The notes under the pieces: generated by a model
What the model was told of the DNA's origin: nothing
Seen by the model: the letters and a program-made list of their open reading frames with translations, nothing else
The model's database searches: none
Translations under genes and position numbers: made by a program
Part shown: piece by piece, positions 8,602 through 20,125 of the stretch
Layout of the letters: the number at the start of each line of letters is the position of its first letter
Numbering within the stretch: position 1 is the stretch's first letter
NCBI GenBank assembly: GCA_963818645.1
Contig: CAWFTF010000011.1
Location: forward strand, 1-64,000
Length of the DNA: 64,000 nucleotides
DNA from: Gp6-AA40 sp963818645
GTDB lineage: Bacteria > Acidobacteriota > Vicinamibacteria > Vicinamibacterales > UBA2999
Reading direction: 5' to 3'

Positions 8602-11052
8602 ATGCCGCCGGAACCACAAGAGGCGACGCTCTCCCCACAGCAGGTTGACCGTGTGCCTCGGGGGGTAAGCACGAAAGGCGGCGATCCGGCGCTCACCCTG
8701 GTGCTCGACCGCCTGACCGGCGGTGCGGTTGAACGTCCTGATTCGCCTGACGCGTGGGTCACGGCGGTGAGGCGTCTTCCGGCCCGTGAGGCGCAATTCG
8801 GTGGCGACGTCGCCGGCATCGACGACCGGCTTCGCGACGTTCTCCGCGAGCGTGGCATTCAGGGCTTCTACACGCATCAGGCAGCGGCCGTTGAGCACGC
8901 CCTGGCTCGCCACAACGTCGTCATCACCACGCCGACCGCTTCGGGCAAGACGCTCTGCTACAACGCGCCAGTCCTCAGCGCGGTGTTGCGCGATCCCTCG
9001 ACGCGTGCGCTGTATCTGTTCCCGACGAAGGCGCTCGCGCAGGATCAGTTGGCGGAGCTCCATACCCTGTCGGATCAGCTCTCGCGTCGCAGCGACCTCG
9101 AGATCGGCGTCTTCACCTACGACGGCGACACGCCGCAGGACGCGAGGCGCGCGATTCGTGGGCGCGCGCACATCGTCCTCAGCAACCCAGACATGGTCCA
9201 TTCGGGGATCCTGCCGCATCACCCTCGATGGGCGAAGCTGTTCGAGAACCTGCAGTTCGTCATCATCGACGAGTTGCATGCGTATCGAGGCGTGTTCGGC
9301 AGCCACCTGACGAACGTCCTTCGTCGCCTGCGGCGCATCTGCCGTCATTACGGATCGAACCCGACGTTCATCTGTTCGTCCGCGACCATCGCGAACCCGC
9401 GCGAGCTGGCCGAAGCGCTCGTCGAGCAGCCGTTCGAGCTCGTGTCTGAAAGCGGCGCCCCACGCGGCGAGAAGTGGTTTCTGTTCGTCAATCCTCCCGT
9501 CGTCAATCAGCAGCTTGGCATTCGCAGGTCGTATCTCGCTGAAACTCGCCGGTTGGCAGCGGAGTTCCTCAAGCGCAAGCTTCAGGTCATCGTCTTCGCG
9601 CAGAGCCGACTGTCCACGGAGATTCTGACGACGTACCTGAAAGATGACTTCGAAGGCCCGCCAGGGACACGGGATCAGATCCGCGGGTATCGCGGCGGCT
9701 ATCTTCCGCAGCGTCGTCGCGAGATCGAGAAAGGGCTACGCGAAGGCAGCGTGCGAGCGGTCGTGTCGACGAACGCATTGGAACTTGGGATCGACATCGG
9801 TGCGCTCGACGCGTGCGTGATGGCCGGCTACCCAGGCACCATTGCCGCGACGTGGCAGCGTGCAGGCCGCGCGGGCCGTCGAAGCGGGCGCTCCGCGGCA
9901 GTACTCGTGGCGAGCAGCGCGCCGCTCGATCAGTTCGTGGTCCGCAACCCCTCGTACTTCTTCGATGCGGCTCCCGAGCGCGCGCTGATCAACCCGGACA
10001 ACCTGCACATCCTCGTGGACCACGTGAAGTGCGCAGCGTTCGAGCTGCCGTTCACGACGTCAGAGCAGTACGGCCGGCATGACGTGCAGGAAGTGCTCGG
10101 TGTGCTCCAGGAGAGCGGCTTCATTCATCGCGCCGATGGCGAAGAAGGCGGCGACGGCATCTGGCAGTGGACCAACGAGTCGTACCCGGCCGATGCAGTG
10201 AGCCTGCGCTCGATCTCGTCAGACAACTTCGTCGTCATCGATATGACTGACGGGTCGGACGTGATCGGGGAGACCAGCTTCACCAGCGGTCCGGCCACGC
10301 TGCACGAGAAGGCGATCTATCTCGTTGAGGGCGTGCTCTATCAGGTCGAGAAGCTCGACTTCGAGGGACGCAAGGCGTACGTCAGGCGCATCGACTGCGA
10401 CTACTACACCGACGCGATCACGTATACCAAGGTCACAGTGCTCGACACGTTTACCGCGGACGCGCCCGGATCTCATGGCGAAGTGCACGTCTCCTCGCGC
10501 GTCGTCGGATTCAAGAAGATCAAGTTCTACACGAACGAGAATGTCGGGTCGGGCGAGCTCGATCTGCCCGAACAGCAGATGCACACGAGCGCGTACTGGC
10601 TGACAATTCCAGCCACTGTCATGGCTTCGTTGCCGTTTGCGCCTGACGACCGGCGAGATGGAGTGGTGGGTCTCTCGTTCGCGATGCGTCAGGTCGCACA
10701 GCTGCTTCTGATGTGCGATCGACAGGACATCGGCATCTCGATCGGGAGCGGCAACGAGGGTGACAGTCCCGATCTGACTCGGACCGGTGAACCCGTCACG
10801 CTCTCCGACGAGCCGCGTATCTTCATCTACGACAACTATCCCGGCGGGATCGGTTTCAGCGAGCCGCTGTTCGCCATGGACGATGAACTGCGGCGGCGCA
10901 CGCGCGATCTCATCGCAGGCTGCGAGTGCCAGAATGGCTGCCCGACCTGCGTCGGCCCGATCGGTAATACGGGTCCGATGGCGAAGACTGTCGCATTGCG
11001 CATCCTGGATCTGATCGGTGCCACTCCCGGCGCGATGGAGCCGTCCGCGTGA
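8602..11052 (+). CDS. mrfA: MrfA/YprA-like DEAD/DEAH-box helicase with DUF1998-type C-terminus
   Basis: An 816-residue ATP-dependent DNA helicase. RecA domain 1 shows FYTHQAAAVEHAL (Q-motif), TTPTASGKT (Walker A), DELHAY (DExH) and SSATI; RecA domain 2 shows VIVFAQSR, STNALELGIDIGALD and QRAGRAGRR. The C-terminal part ends with the four-cysteine cluster CECQNGCPTC typical of the MrfA/YprA family. In B. subtilis MrfA works with the exonuclease MrfB to repair mitomycin C damage independently of UvrABC. The next gene here is the MrfB-like partner, overlapping by GTGA, so the pair is conserved. No SOS box was recognised upstream; the promoter region is occupied by a heptad array. Confidence 0.9.
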   Translation: MPPEPQEATLSPQQVDRVPRGVSTKGGDPALTLVLDRLTGGAVERPDSPDAWVTAVRRLPAREAQFGGDVAGIDDRLRDVLRERGIQGFYTHQAAAVEHALARHNVVITTPTASGKTLCYNAPVLSAVLRDPSTRALYLFPTKALAQDQLAELHTLSDQLSRRSDLEIGVFTYDGDTPQDARRAIRGRAHIVLSNPDMVHSGILPHHPRWAKLFENLQFVIIDELHAYRGVFGSHLTNVLRRLRRICRHYGSNPTFICSSATIANPRELAEALVEQPFELVSESGAPRGEKWFLFVNPPVVNQQLGIRRSYLAETRRLAAEFLKRKLQVIVFAQSRLSTEILTTYLKDDFEGPPGTRDQIRGYRGGYLPQRRREIEKGLREGSVRAVVSTNALELGIDIGALDACVMAGYPGTIAATWQRAGRAGRRSGRSAAVLVASSAPLDQFVVRNPSYFFDAAPERALINPDNLHILVDHVKCAAFELPFTTSEQYGRHDVQEVLGVLQESGFIHRADGEEGGDGIWQWTNESYPADAVSLRSISSDNFVVIDMTDGSDVIGETSFTSGPATLHEKAIYLVEGVLYQVEKLDFEGRKAYVRRIDCDYYTDAITYTKVTVLDTFTADAPGSHGEVHVSSRVVGFKKIKFYTNENVGSGELDLPEQQMHTSAYWLTIPATVMASLPFAPDDRRDGVVGLSFAMRQVAQLLLMCDRQDIGISIGSGNEGDSPDLTRTGEPVTLSDEPRIFIYDNYPGGIGFSEPLFAMDDELRRRTRDLIAGCECQNGCPTCVGPIGNTGPMAKTVALRILDLIGATPGAMEPSA

Positions 11053-12329
11053 ACTCGATCGCCGATCGACTGCGTAGGATTGTGCGGCCGGCCACGGCCC
11101 ACGGCGTCGGCGGGCCTCAACAAGGCGACGAGTCCGAGGAGCCGGACCCGTCGCACGGATCGTCGCAGTCGGGGCGCAGTCACATGGACCCCGCAGCCAT
11201 TCTCGACGGTGAATGGACGCAGGCCGGCTCGCATCGCTTCCTCGTTGTCGATCGCAGCTACGCACCTGGCCATCGTCATGGATCTGTCTCGATCGCTGAC
11301 AGCCTGCCTCCGGAAGAAGGCTGGTCCCGGCTTGGCCTGCTTGCCGGAACGTCCTGTGGCGGGAAGCTTCTCTTCGTCGACCTCGAGACCACTGGAATCG
11401 CCGGCGGTGCAGGCAGCTATGCGTTCCTCGTCGGATGCGGCTGGTTCGATCGCGGCCGCTTTCACGTCCGGCAGTATCTCCTGTCGAGCTTCGCGTCAGA
11501 GCGTGCTCTACTCGAAGCGGTCAGAGACGTTGCCGGCGACGTCGATGCGGTCGTCACCTACAACGGCAAGTCGTTCGACCTTCCGCTCATCGAGACTCGC
11601 TACTCGTTGAACCGATTGACGACGCCGTTTGCGGATATGCCGCACGTGGACATGCTTCATCATGCGAGGCGGCTCTGGCATGGCGACGACGAGGGGCATC
11701 GTCTCAGCAGCCTGGAGACCTCGCTTCTCGGGCACGAGCGCGAGGGTGACGTTCCTGGATTCGAGATCCCCGCGCGGTACTTCCGATACGTGCACACCGG
11801 GGATGCCCGTCCGCTGGGCGCCGTGCTCGAGCACAACCGCCTCGACCTCCTGTCGCTCGCGCTGCTCACGGCACGCGCTGCGCAACTGCTCGACGAAGGC
11901 GTCACTAGCGCGACAACGGCACGCGAGGCGCTCGGGATAGGACGGCTGTACGAGCGAGCCGGAATGACGTCGGATGCGCTGGCCTGCTTCGCGAGAGCTG
12001 CCGATATGGGGCCGGGTGTGTGCCCGGACGCGCTGTATGCGCACGCTGTGCTGCTGCGACGTCTGCGTCGCTACGAAGCGGCAGCGAGCGCATGGCAACG
12101 GCTCCTGGATCTCGATGACTGCCCTTCTCGCCTCGTACGAGAAGCTGCCGAGGCGCTCGCCGTGCATTATGAACACCGGCTGCGCAGTCTTCCCTCTGCG
12201 CGCCACCTGGCGATGCGATCGCTGTTGCTCGACATGACCCATGCGCGTCGCGAGGCCATCGAGCACCGGGTCGCGCGATTGGATCGCAAGCTCGCGCGCA
12301 GCGAGCCTGCACTGCCAGCGCTTTTTTGA
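11049..12329 (+). CDS. mrfB: MrfB/YprB-like DnaQ-fold 3'-5' exonuclease with TPR-like C-terminus
   Basis: A 426-residue protein starting at a GTG that overlaps the mrfA stop. After about 95 disordered residues, the RNase H-like domain shows the first acidic motif in LLFVDLETTGI, VVTYNGKSFDLPLIETR (second motif with Asn/Asp) and HNRLDLLSLALL (final His...Asp motif), so DEDD residues appear intact. This is the layout of YprB/MrfB. The last 130 residues are helical TPR-like repeats (IGRLYERAGMTSDALACFARAADM), also found in the family. Role inferred: exonuclease partner of the upstream helicase in excision of crosslink damage. Confidence 0.87.
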   Translation: MNSIADRLRRIVRPATAHGVGGPQQGDESEEPDPSHGSSQSGRSHMDPAAILDGEWTQAGSHRFLVVDRSYAPGHRHGSVSIADSLPPEEGWSRLGLLAGTSCGGKLLFVDLETTGIAGGAGSYAFLVGCGWFDRGRFHVRQYLLSSFASERALLEAVRDVAGDVDAVVTYNGKSFDLPLIETRYSLNRLTTPFADMPHVDMLHHARRLWHGDDEGHRLSSLETSLLGHEREGDVPGFEIPARYFRYVHTGDARPLGAVLEHNRLDLLSLALLTARAAQLLDEGVTSATTAREALGIGRLYERAGMTSDALACFARAADMGPGVCPDALYAHAVLLRRLRRYEAAASAWQRLLDLDDCPSRLVREAAEALAVHYEHRLRSLPSARHLAMRSLLLDMTHARREAIEHRVARLDRKLARSEPALPALF

Positions 12330-12346
12330 GTGGAATGAGAAATGGA

Positions 12347-12364
12347 GCGGGTCTCGAGGCCCGC
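12347..12364. terminator. Palindromic hairpin between convergent mrfB and rpmE
   Basis: GCGGGTCTCGAGGCCCGC has near-perfect dyad symmetry and lies in the 46-bp gap between convergent genes, so it could serve as a bidirectional terminator. There is no strong T-run after it on the plus strand. The same theme recurs at 40572-40590 and 44631-44650, so it may instead be a REP-like element. Confidence 0.5.
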
Positions 12365-12375
12365 CCCTGCCGGAA

Positions 12376-12684
12376 CTAGGCAGACGCCGAGGTCTTGGCG
12401 CTCTTCGTCGTCTTCTTCTTGCCTGCCGTCGCAGCAGCTTTGGTGGCCTTGATCGCCTTCGCCGCCGTCTTACGCTGCTCGGACGTCTGAACCCCGAACT
12501 TCTTGTTGAACCGCTCGACCCGGCCCTCGGTGTCGATGAGCTTCTGTCGACCAGTGAAGAACGGATGGCAGGCGGAGCAGATTTCCAGGTGCAGCTCCGG
12601 CTTGGTCGAGCGCGTTTTAAACGTGTTTCCACACGCGCAGCGAGCCTCTACCTCCTGATACTTCGGGTGGATACCTTCCTTCAC
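12376..12684 (-). CDS. rpmE: 50S ribosomal protein L31, zinc-binding type, with long basic tail
   Basis: Large-subunit ribosomal protein of the central protuberance/intersubunit bridge. The start is a GTG at 12684 giving MKEGIHPKYQ, the exact family N-terminus, with AAGGAG five bases before it. Cysteines in CACGNTF and CSACHPFF are the zinc-ribbon set of the C+ form; KYQE, HPFFTGRQKLIDTEGRVERF are family hallmarks. The core ends near residue 72, whereas this protein continues with about 30 residues of Lys/Ala/Thr (KKKTTKSAKTSASA), longer than usual. The zinc-binding form suggests zinc-replete conditions; a C- paralogue, if any, is not in the window. Confidence 0.95.
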   Translation of the reverse strand: MKEGIHPKYQEVEARCACGNTFKTRSTKPELHLEICSACHPFFTGRQKLIDTEGRVERFNKKFGVQTSEQRKTAAKAIKATKAAATAGKKKTTKSAKTSASA

Positions 12685-12757
12685 GGTCACTCCTTGTCGC
12701 AAACGGGAAACTCTCGATTTTACCAGATTGGACGCTCGCTCGCTGGGTCAGGGTGCC

Positions 12758-13456
12758 TCAGCCGATGCGGTTCCTGAAGAGGACCCAGAGCGCCACGATC
12801 CCGTCCTTCCAGGTGATCTTCTTCCCTTCGTCGTAGCCGCGCCCATCGTAGGTGATGGGCACCTCGTAGACGCGGTAGCCGCGCTTGAAGATTTTCGCCG
12901 TAATTTCTGGCTCGATGCCGAAGCCGTTGGACCGCAGGTCGAGTCCGTCCAGCACTTCCCGGCGCATAACCTTGTAACAAGTCTCCATGTCCGAGAGCAT
13001 CGTGTTGTAGAGGACGTTGGTGACCAGCGTCAGGACCAGGTTTCCCAGGTAATGCGTGAACAGGAAGACGCGATGACTGCCAAGAAACCGGGAGCCGTAC
13101 ACCACATCCGTCCGCCCGTCGATGATGAGCTCAGCGAGCCTCGGGAACTCCTCGGGCGAGTACTCGAGGTCGGCGTCCTGAATCGCGACGATGTCCCCGG
13201 TGACGGCGGCGAAGCCTCGTCTCAGGGCGGCGCCTTTACCCTGATTAGCGGGTTGTAGCAGGAGCGTGAACCCGTACTGCTTCTGGAGCTCGGCAAGATG
13301 AGCGCGTGTGCCGTCGGTGGAGCAGTCGTCGACGACCACGAGCTCGACGCGCATAGGGATGGCGAGCACGCGCGCAACGATCTCGTCGATCGTCTCGCGC
13401 TCGTTGTACACGGGCATGACCACGGAGAGGAGGGGCGACTCGATGGTCGTCCTCAT
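12758..13456 (-). CDS. Family 2 glycosyltransferase (dolichol-phosphate mannosyltransferase-like)
   Basis: A 232-residue GT-A fold enzyme that moves a sugar from a nucleotide sugar to a lipid or glycan acceptor on the inner face of the membrane. Motifs: LSVVMPVYNERETIDEI, VVVDDCSTDGT, NQGKGAALRRGFAAVTGDIVAIQDADLEY (the catalytic DxD as DAD) and SRFLGS. No C-terminal membrane helices are present, as in the short DPMS class. ATG 13456 is preferred over an upstream start at 13495. It lies just downstream of rho on the same strand. Confidence 0.9.
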   Translation of the reverse strand: MRTTIESPLLSVVMPVYNERETIDEIVARVLAIPMRVELVVVDDCSTDGTRAHLAELQKQYGFTLLLQPANQGKGAALRRGFAAVTGDIVAIQDADLEYSPEEFPRLAELIIDGRTDVVYGSRFLGSHRVFLFTHYLGNLVLTLVTNVLYNTMLSDMETCYKVMRREVLDGLDLRSNGFGIEPEITAKIFKRGYRVYEVPITYDGRGYDEGKKITWKDGIVALWVLFRNRIG

Positions 13457-13521
13457 CCCGTGGCGGCGGCGAAGTGGCGGGGCCGATTCGTGCACTCCCG
13501 TCGTCTGTCGAGCGATCGTGC

Positions 13522-14943
13522 TTAGGACTTGCCTGACGCCATCGCCGCGAGGAACTCGCCGTTGGTCTTCGTCTTCCCCATCTTCGACAGCAGGAGCTCC
13601 ATGGCCTCGCTGGGCGACAGGGGAGTCAGCACCTTGCGAAGGACCCAGACGCGATTGAGCTCCTCTTTCTGGAGCAGCAGTTCCTCTTTCCTGGTTCCGC
13701 TCTTGGTGATGTCAATCGATGGGAACACGCGGCGGTCGGTGAGTTTGCGATCGAGGTGGATTTCGGAATTACCCGTGCCCTTGAACTCTTCGAAGATGAC
13801 TTCGTCCATGCGCGAGCCGGTGTCGACGAGCGCGGTGGCGACGATGGTGAGCGAGCCGCCTTCTTCGATGTTGCGCGCGGCGCCGAAGAAGCGCTTCGGA
13901 CGCTGGAGCGCGTTGCTGTCCACGCCGCCCGAGAGCACCTTGCCGGATGCCGGAACGATCGTGTTGTACGCACGCGCCAGACGGGTGATCGAGTCGAGCA
14001 GGATCACGACGTCCTTCTTGTGCTCGACGAGTCGCTTGGCTTTCTCGATCACCATCTCGGCGACCTGTACGTGACGCTGCGCCGGTTCGTCGAACGTCGA
14101 GGAGATCACCTCGCCGCGCACCGAGCGCTGCATGTCGGTGACTTCTTCCGGCCGCTCGTCGATGAGCAGGACGATCAGGTACACCTCGGGGTGATTCTTC
14201 GTGATGCTGTTCGCGATGCTCTGAAGGAGCATCGTCTTGCCGGTCCGTGGCGGCGCGACGATCAGGCCGCGCTGTCCCTTGCCGAGCGGCGTCAGGAGAT
14301 CCATCACGCGACCCGAGAGATTCTCGGAGTCGGTCTCGAGCGCGATCTTCTGCTGCCGGGTAGAGCGGCGTCAGGTTCTCGAAGAAGATCTTTTCCTTCG
14401 TCTTCTCCGGTGGCTCGAAGTTGATGGCCTCGACCTTGATCAGCGCGAAGTAGCGCTCGCCGTCCTTCGGCGGCCGGATGACGCCGGACACGGTGTCGCC
14501 GGTGTGTAGATCGAACTTGCGAATCTGCGAGGGCGAGACGTAGATGTCGTCCGGGACCAGGCAGGTAGTTGTAGTCGGGCGCGCGCAGGAAGCCGAACCC
14601 GTCGGGCAGCGTCTCGAGCACGCCTTCCGAGAAGACGTTGCCGCTCTTCTCGGCGCGCACGCGGAGGATCTCGAAGATCAACTCCTGCTTGCGCATGCCG
14701 GTCGCGCCCGCGATGTCGAGCTCCTTGGCGATCTTGGTGAGCGCGGAGATGCTCATCTCCTTCATCGCCGAGAGCGAGATCGTCTGAGCGGGAGCGGCTT
14801 GAGCGGGAGTGCCCTGAGCGGGCGAGCAGGCGGGCGGCCGCGGGTGCGGCGGCTGCCTTGTCCTTCTCTTTTTCTTTTTCTGGTGGGGGGGCGGTGGCGG
14901 TGCCTACGCCGCCGTTCTTGGTAGGCTTGCGATCATCTTCCAC
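13522..14943 (-). CDS. rho: Transcription termination factor Rho, frame broken at two or three sites
   Basis: Hexameric RNA-dependent ATPase that ends transcription. Pieces in three frames together give a complete Rho: N-terminal MKEMSISALTKIAKELDIAG...MRKQELIFEIL from 14765, RNA-binding cold-shock fold through DGFGFLRAPDYNYLPGP, then after a shift near 14550 DDIYVSPSQIRKFDLHTGDTVSG to ENLTPLYP, then after a shift near 14359 QQKIALETDSENLSGRVMDLL with Walker A APPRTGKT and Walker B VILLDSITRLARAYN. Both shifts are one extra base. A start at 14943 adds an Ala/Pro-rich lead, needs a third single-base correction near 14830 and overlaps engB. Corrected length is 413 (from 14765) or 472 residues; E. 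coli Rho has 419. Because rho is rarely dispensable, sequence error is likelier than gene death. Confidence 0.85.
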
Positions 14944-15494
14944 AGTTCGTCCAGTCCTTCGCCTGTGAGCGCTGAGACCAGCGCCACCGGCATTTCAAAT
15001 ACGGTTTCCATCTCCCGAGCGTGACGTACGCGTTCCGCCTTCGTCAGCTTGTCCACTTTTGTTCCCACGACACCGCGGGCATACGACCGAGCCGCCAACC
15101 ACTCCCACGCGTCCAGATCCGACGAGAGGCCCGGATGCCGCGAATCCACGAGTAGCAGCACGGCTCGTTGCCCCGGGCGATCGAAAAAGGCGTCTGTGAT
15201 CTGACTGAACTCCGCCGACCCTTCACCTGGGCGGGCGTGCCGCGCGTATCCATATCCCGGCAGATCCACCAGGTAACAGGCCTGCATCGATCCGCGTCGC
15301 ACGCGATAGATGTTGGCCAATCTCGTCTTGCCCGGAGTGCCGCTGGTTCGCGCCAACTGCTGGCGAACGAGCGCGTTGATCAGGCTCGACTTACCTACGT
15401 TCGAGCGCCCGACGAGCGCCACTTCTGGCAGCTGGTCACGCGGGAAATCGCCCGCACCGGCGGCGCTCGTGACGAACTCCGCGACTATTTGCAC
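14904..15494 (-). CDS. engB: Ribosome biogenesis GTPase EngB/YsxC
   Basis: A 196-residue TRAFAC GTPase needed for late assembly of the 50S subunit. G1 GRSNVGKSS, G2 region TSGTPGKTR, G3 DLPGYG, G4 TKVDK and G5 SALTGEG are all present; GYGYARH is specific to EngB. The start is a GTG at 15494. The gene lies between lon and rho on the minus strand, and lon–engB adjacency is common in bacteria. Its 3' end overlaps the longest possible rho start by 40 bases. Confidence 0.95.
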   Translation of the reverse strand: MQIVAEFVTSAAGAGDFPRDQLPEVALVGRSNVGKSSLINALVRQQLARTSGTPGKTRLANIYRVRRGSMQACYLVDLPGYGYARHARPGEGSAEFSQITDAFFDRPGQRAVLLLVDSRHPGLSSDLDAWEWLAARSYARGVVGTKVDKLTKAERVRHAREMETVFEMPVALVSALTGEGLDELWKMIASLPRTAA

Positions 15495-15620
15495 GCTCGA
15501 TGGCTCACGGCTCCTGGCGTTCGACTCTCGCGTCGCAGCGGTCGGGCCTCAGCCCCAGACGAACCTCGAACGATGCATGTAGTGATCCAAAGCCCGGAGT
15601 CGGGAACCGGAGTCGATTTC

Positions 15621-18008
<2,388 letters not shown>

Positions 18009-18017
18009 TAGATCCTT

Positions 18018-18086
18018 GTGGTCTCCAGTCTTCAGTCCTCGGTCTTCAGTCAGGACCGGGGACCGGAGACTGCGGACCGGAGACTA
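18018..18086. repeat. Heptad array with central inversion between clpX and lon
   Basis: In sevens: GGTCTCC, AGTCTTC, AGTCCTC, GGTCTTC, then after a switch ACCGGGG, ACCGGAG, ACTGCGG, ACCGGAG. The second half is the first half's motif in reverse complement, so the single strand can fold into a hairpin. It fills the 75-bp gap between the clpX stop and the lon start. Confidence 0.9.
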
Positions 18087-19331
18087 GCCTGCTTTTTCAA
18101 TCAGGGTAATCGACTTGTCTTTCGCCTCCACGACCTCGCGTGTGACGACGACTTCGCGCAGCTTCTTCTGACCGGGCACCGAGTACATCAGATCGAGCAT
18201 CAGGTCTTCGATGATCATCCGCAGGCCGCGGGCGCCGATCTTGCGCAACAGCGCAGACTCGGCAATGGCCTCGAGGGCGTCATCGGTGAACCGCAACTTA
18301 ACGTTCTCGTACTCGAACAGCTTCTGGTACTGACGCGTGATCGCGTTGCGGGGTTGCGTCAGGATCTGGATGAGCGCCGGCTTGTCCAGTTCGTGGAGCG
18401 TGCCGACGACCGGGAGACGGCCGACGAACTCCGGGATGAGGCCGTACTTGATCAGGTCTTCCGGTTCCACGGCCTCGAGGGTTGCGCCGATCTCGCGCTT
18501 CGACACGGACTTGACGTCGGCCTTGAAGCCCAACGTCTTCTTGCCCACCCGGCGGTCGATTACCTTGTCGAGCCCGACGAAGGCGCCGCCGCAGATGAAC
18601 AGGATATTGGTGGTGTCGATCTGGAAGAACTCCTGGTGAGGGTGCTTGCGGCCTCCCTGCGGTGGCACATTGGCCACCGTGCCTTCCAGGATCTTCAGCA
18701 GCGCCTGCTGGACGCCCTCACCCGAGACGTCGCGGGTGATCGAGGGGTTCTCGTCCTTGCGGCAGATCTTGTCGACTTCGTCGATGTAGATGATGCCCTG
18801 CTGGCACTTCTCGATGTCGCCACCGGCGGCCTGCAGCAGCTTGAGGATGATGTTCTCGACGTCCTCACCGACGTAGCCCGCCTCGGTCAGCGTCGTCGCG
18901 TCAACGATGGTGAAGGGGACCGAGAGGAGCTTGGCGAGCGTCTGGGCGAGCAGCGTCTTGCCGGTGCCGGTCGGCCCGATCAGCATGATGTTCGACTTCG
19001 TCAGCTCGACGTCGTTCCGGCTGCGCGGCTGCTTCTGGATCTCGATGCGCTTGTAGTGGTTGTAGACGGCAACGGCCAGTTTCCGCTTGGTGCGTTCCTG
19101 CCCGATCACGTACTCGTCGAGGAACTTCTTGATCTCGGGCGGCGAGGGGAGCGAGGAGCGGACGCCCCGGTTCTCGAACCGGTTGTCGTCGGCGATGATG
19201 TCGTTGCAGACCTCCACGCACTCGTCGCAGATGAACACAGTCGGTCCTGCGATCAGTTTACGGACGTCGTTCTGATCCTTGTTACAGAACGAGCAACGGA
19301 GAATCTCAGTCTCGCCGTTCTTCTTGACCAT
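18084..19331 (-). CDS. clpX: ATP-dependent Clp protease ATP-binding subunit ClpX
   Basis: A 415-residue AAA+ unfoldase that feeds substrates to ClpP. The N-terminal C4 zinc finger (CSFCNKDQNDV...FICDECVEVC) is followed by PPEIKKFLDEYVIGQ, Walker A IGPTGTGKTLLAQTLA, Walker B IIYIDEVDKI, the pore loop VGEDVENI region and sensor motifs (LIPEFVGRLPV). The IGF-type ClpP-binding loop appears as LGFKADVKS region. It is next to clpP, as usual, with a 150-bp gap, and the order tig-clpP-clpX-lon is canonical. Confidence 0.97.
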   Translation of the reverse strand: MVKKNGETEILRCSFCNKDQNDVRKLIAGPTVFICDECVEVCNDIIADDNRFENRGVRSSLPSPPEIKKFLDEYVIGQERTKRKLAVAVYNHYKRIEIQKQPRSRNDVELTKSNIMLIGPTGTGKTLLAQTLAKLLSVPFTIVDATTLTEAGYVGEDVENIILKLLQAAGGDIEKCQQGIIYIDEVDKICRKDENPSITRDVSGEGVQQALLKILEGTVANVPPQGGRKHPHQEFFQIDTTNILFICGGAFVGLDKVIDRRVGKKTLGFKADVKSVSKREIGATLEAVEPEDLIKYGLIPEFVGRLPVVGTLHELDKPALIQILTQPRNAITRQYQKLFEYENVKLRFTDDALEAIAESALLRKIGARGLRMIIEDLMLDLMYSVPGQKKLREVVVTREVVEAKDKSITLIEKAG

Positions 19332-19481
19332 GTGTATGTGGGCTCAGGGCTCTTGGCGTCTGACGATCGTCTCGGGTTTGAAATCAGTCTTGACTGGTAT
19401 TTCGGCCTCAATCCGGCTGGAGGCTAGAGGAGGCACCCTGGACGACAAGAGTTGGCGCCCAAAGCCGAGCCTATCTCGATG

Positions 19482-20078
19482 TTACACCCGTTTTCGGATG
19501 ACGTCATCGATTATCCCGTATTCCTTCCCCTGGTCAGCCGACATGATGTAGTCCCGCTCAGTATCGTCTTGGATGCGCTTGCCTGTCTGTCCCGTATGGA
19601 GCACCAGGATTTCGTTGAGGCGCTCTCTCATGCGCAGTATTTCACGCGCATGGATGTCGATGTCCGTCGCCTGTCCAGCCAGCCCCTGCATGAGCGGCTG
19701 ATGGATGACAATCCGGGCATTTGGCAGCGAGTATCGCTTACCCTTGGCTCCGCCCCCGAGCAGCACAGCCGCCATAGACGCCGCCTGACCGATGCAAATC
19801 GTCTGCACGTCGGGCTTGATGAACTGCATCGTGTCGTAGATGGCCAGCCCCGCCGTAATCGAGCCACCCGGGCTGTTGATGTACAGCTGGATGTCCTTGT
19901 CGGGATCCTCGGCCTCGAGGAACAGCATCTGGGCGATGGCGAGATTGGCGATCTGATCGTCGATCGGCGTGCCAATGAAGATGATGCTGTCTTTGAGCAG
20001 CCGCGAAAAGATGTCGTAAGCGCGTTCACCGCGGTTGGTCTGTTCGACCACCATCGGTACTAACTGTGCACGGCTCAT
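19482..20078 (-). CDS. clpP: ATP-dependent Clp protease proteolytic subunit ClpP
   Basis: A 198-residue serine protease forming the tetradecameric chamber. The catalytic triad is visible: Ser in GQAASMAAVLL, His in ARIVIHQPLMQG and Asp in RIQDDTERDYIMSADQ. LYINSPGGSITAGLAIYDTMQ is the oxyanion-hole signature. The short lead MSRAQLVPMVVEQTNRGERAYDIFSRLLKDSIIF includes the propeptide region. It works with ClpX from the adjacent gene. A small heptad array separates it from tig. Confidence 0.97.
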   Translation of the reverse strand: MSRAQLVPMVVEQTNRGERAYDIFSRLLKDSIIFIGTPIDDQIANLAIAQMLFLEAEDPDKDIQLYINSPGGSITAGLAIYDTMQFIKPDVQTICIGQAASMAAVLLGGGAKGKRYSLPNARIVIHQPLMQGLAGQATDIDIHAREILRMRERLNEILVLHTGQTGKRIQDDTERDYIMSADQGKEYGIIDDVIRKRV

Positions 20079-20115
20079 TGTGATTTGTGATTGGCGGTGT
20101 GCGATCGGTGAATGA
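20079..20115. repeat. Short GAT-type heptad array between tig and clpP
   Basis: Units TGATTTG, TGATTGG, CGGTGTG, CGATCGG and TGAATGA follow at 7-base steps right before the clpP start. It is short and degenerate; assignment to the heptad family rests on spacing and on the similar arrays elsewhere. Confidence 0.45.
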
Positions 20116-20125
20116 AGGGCACTCG

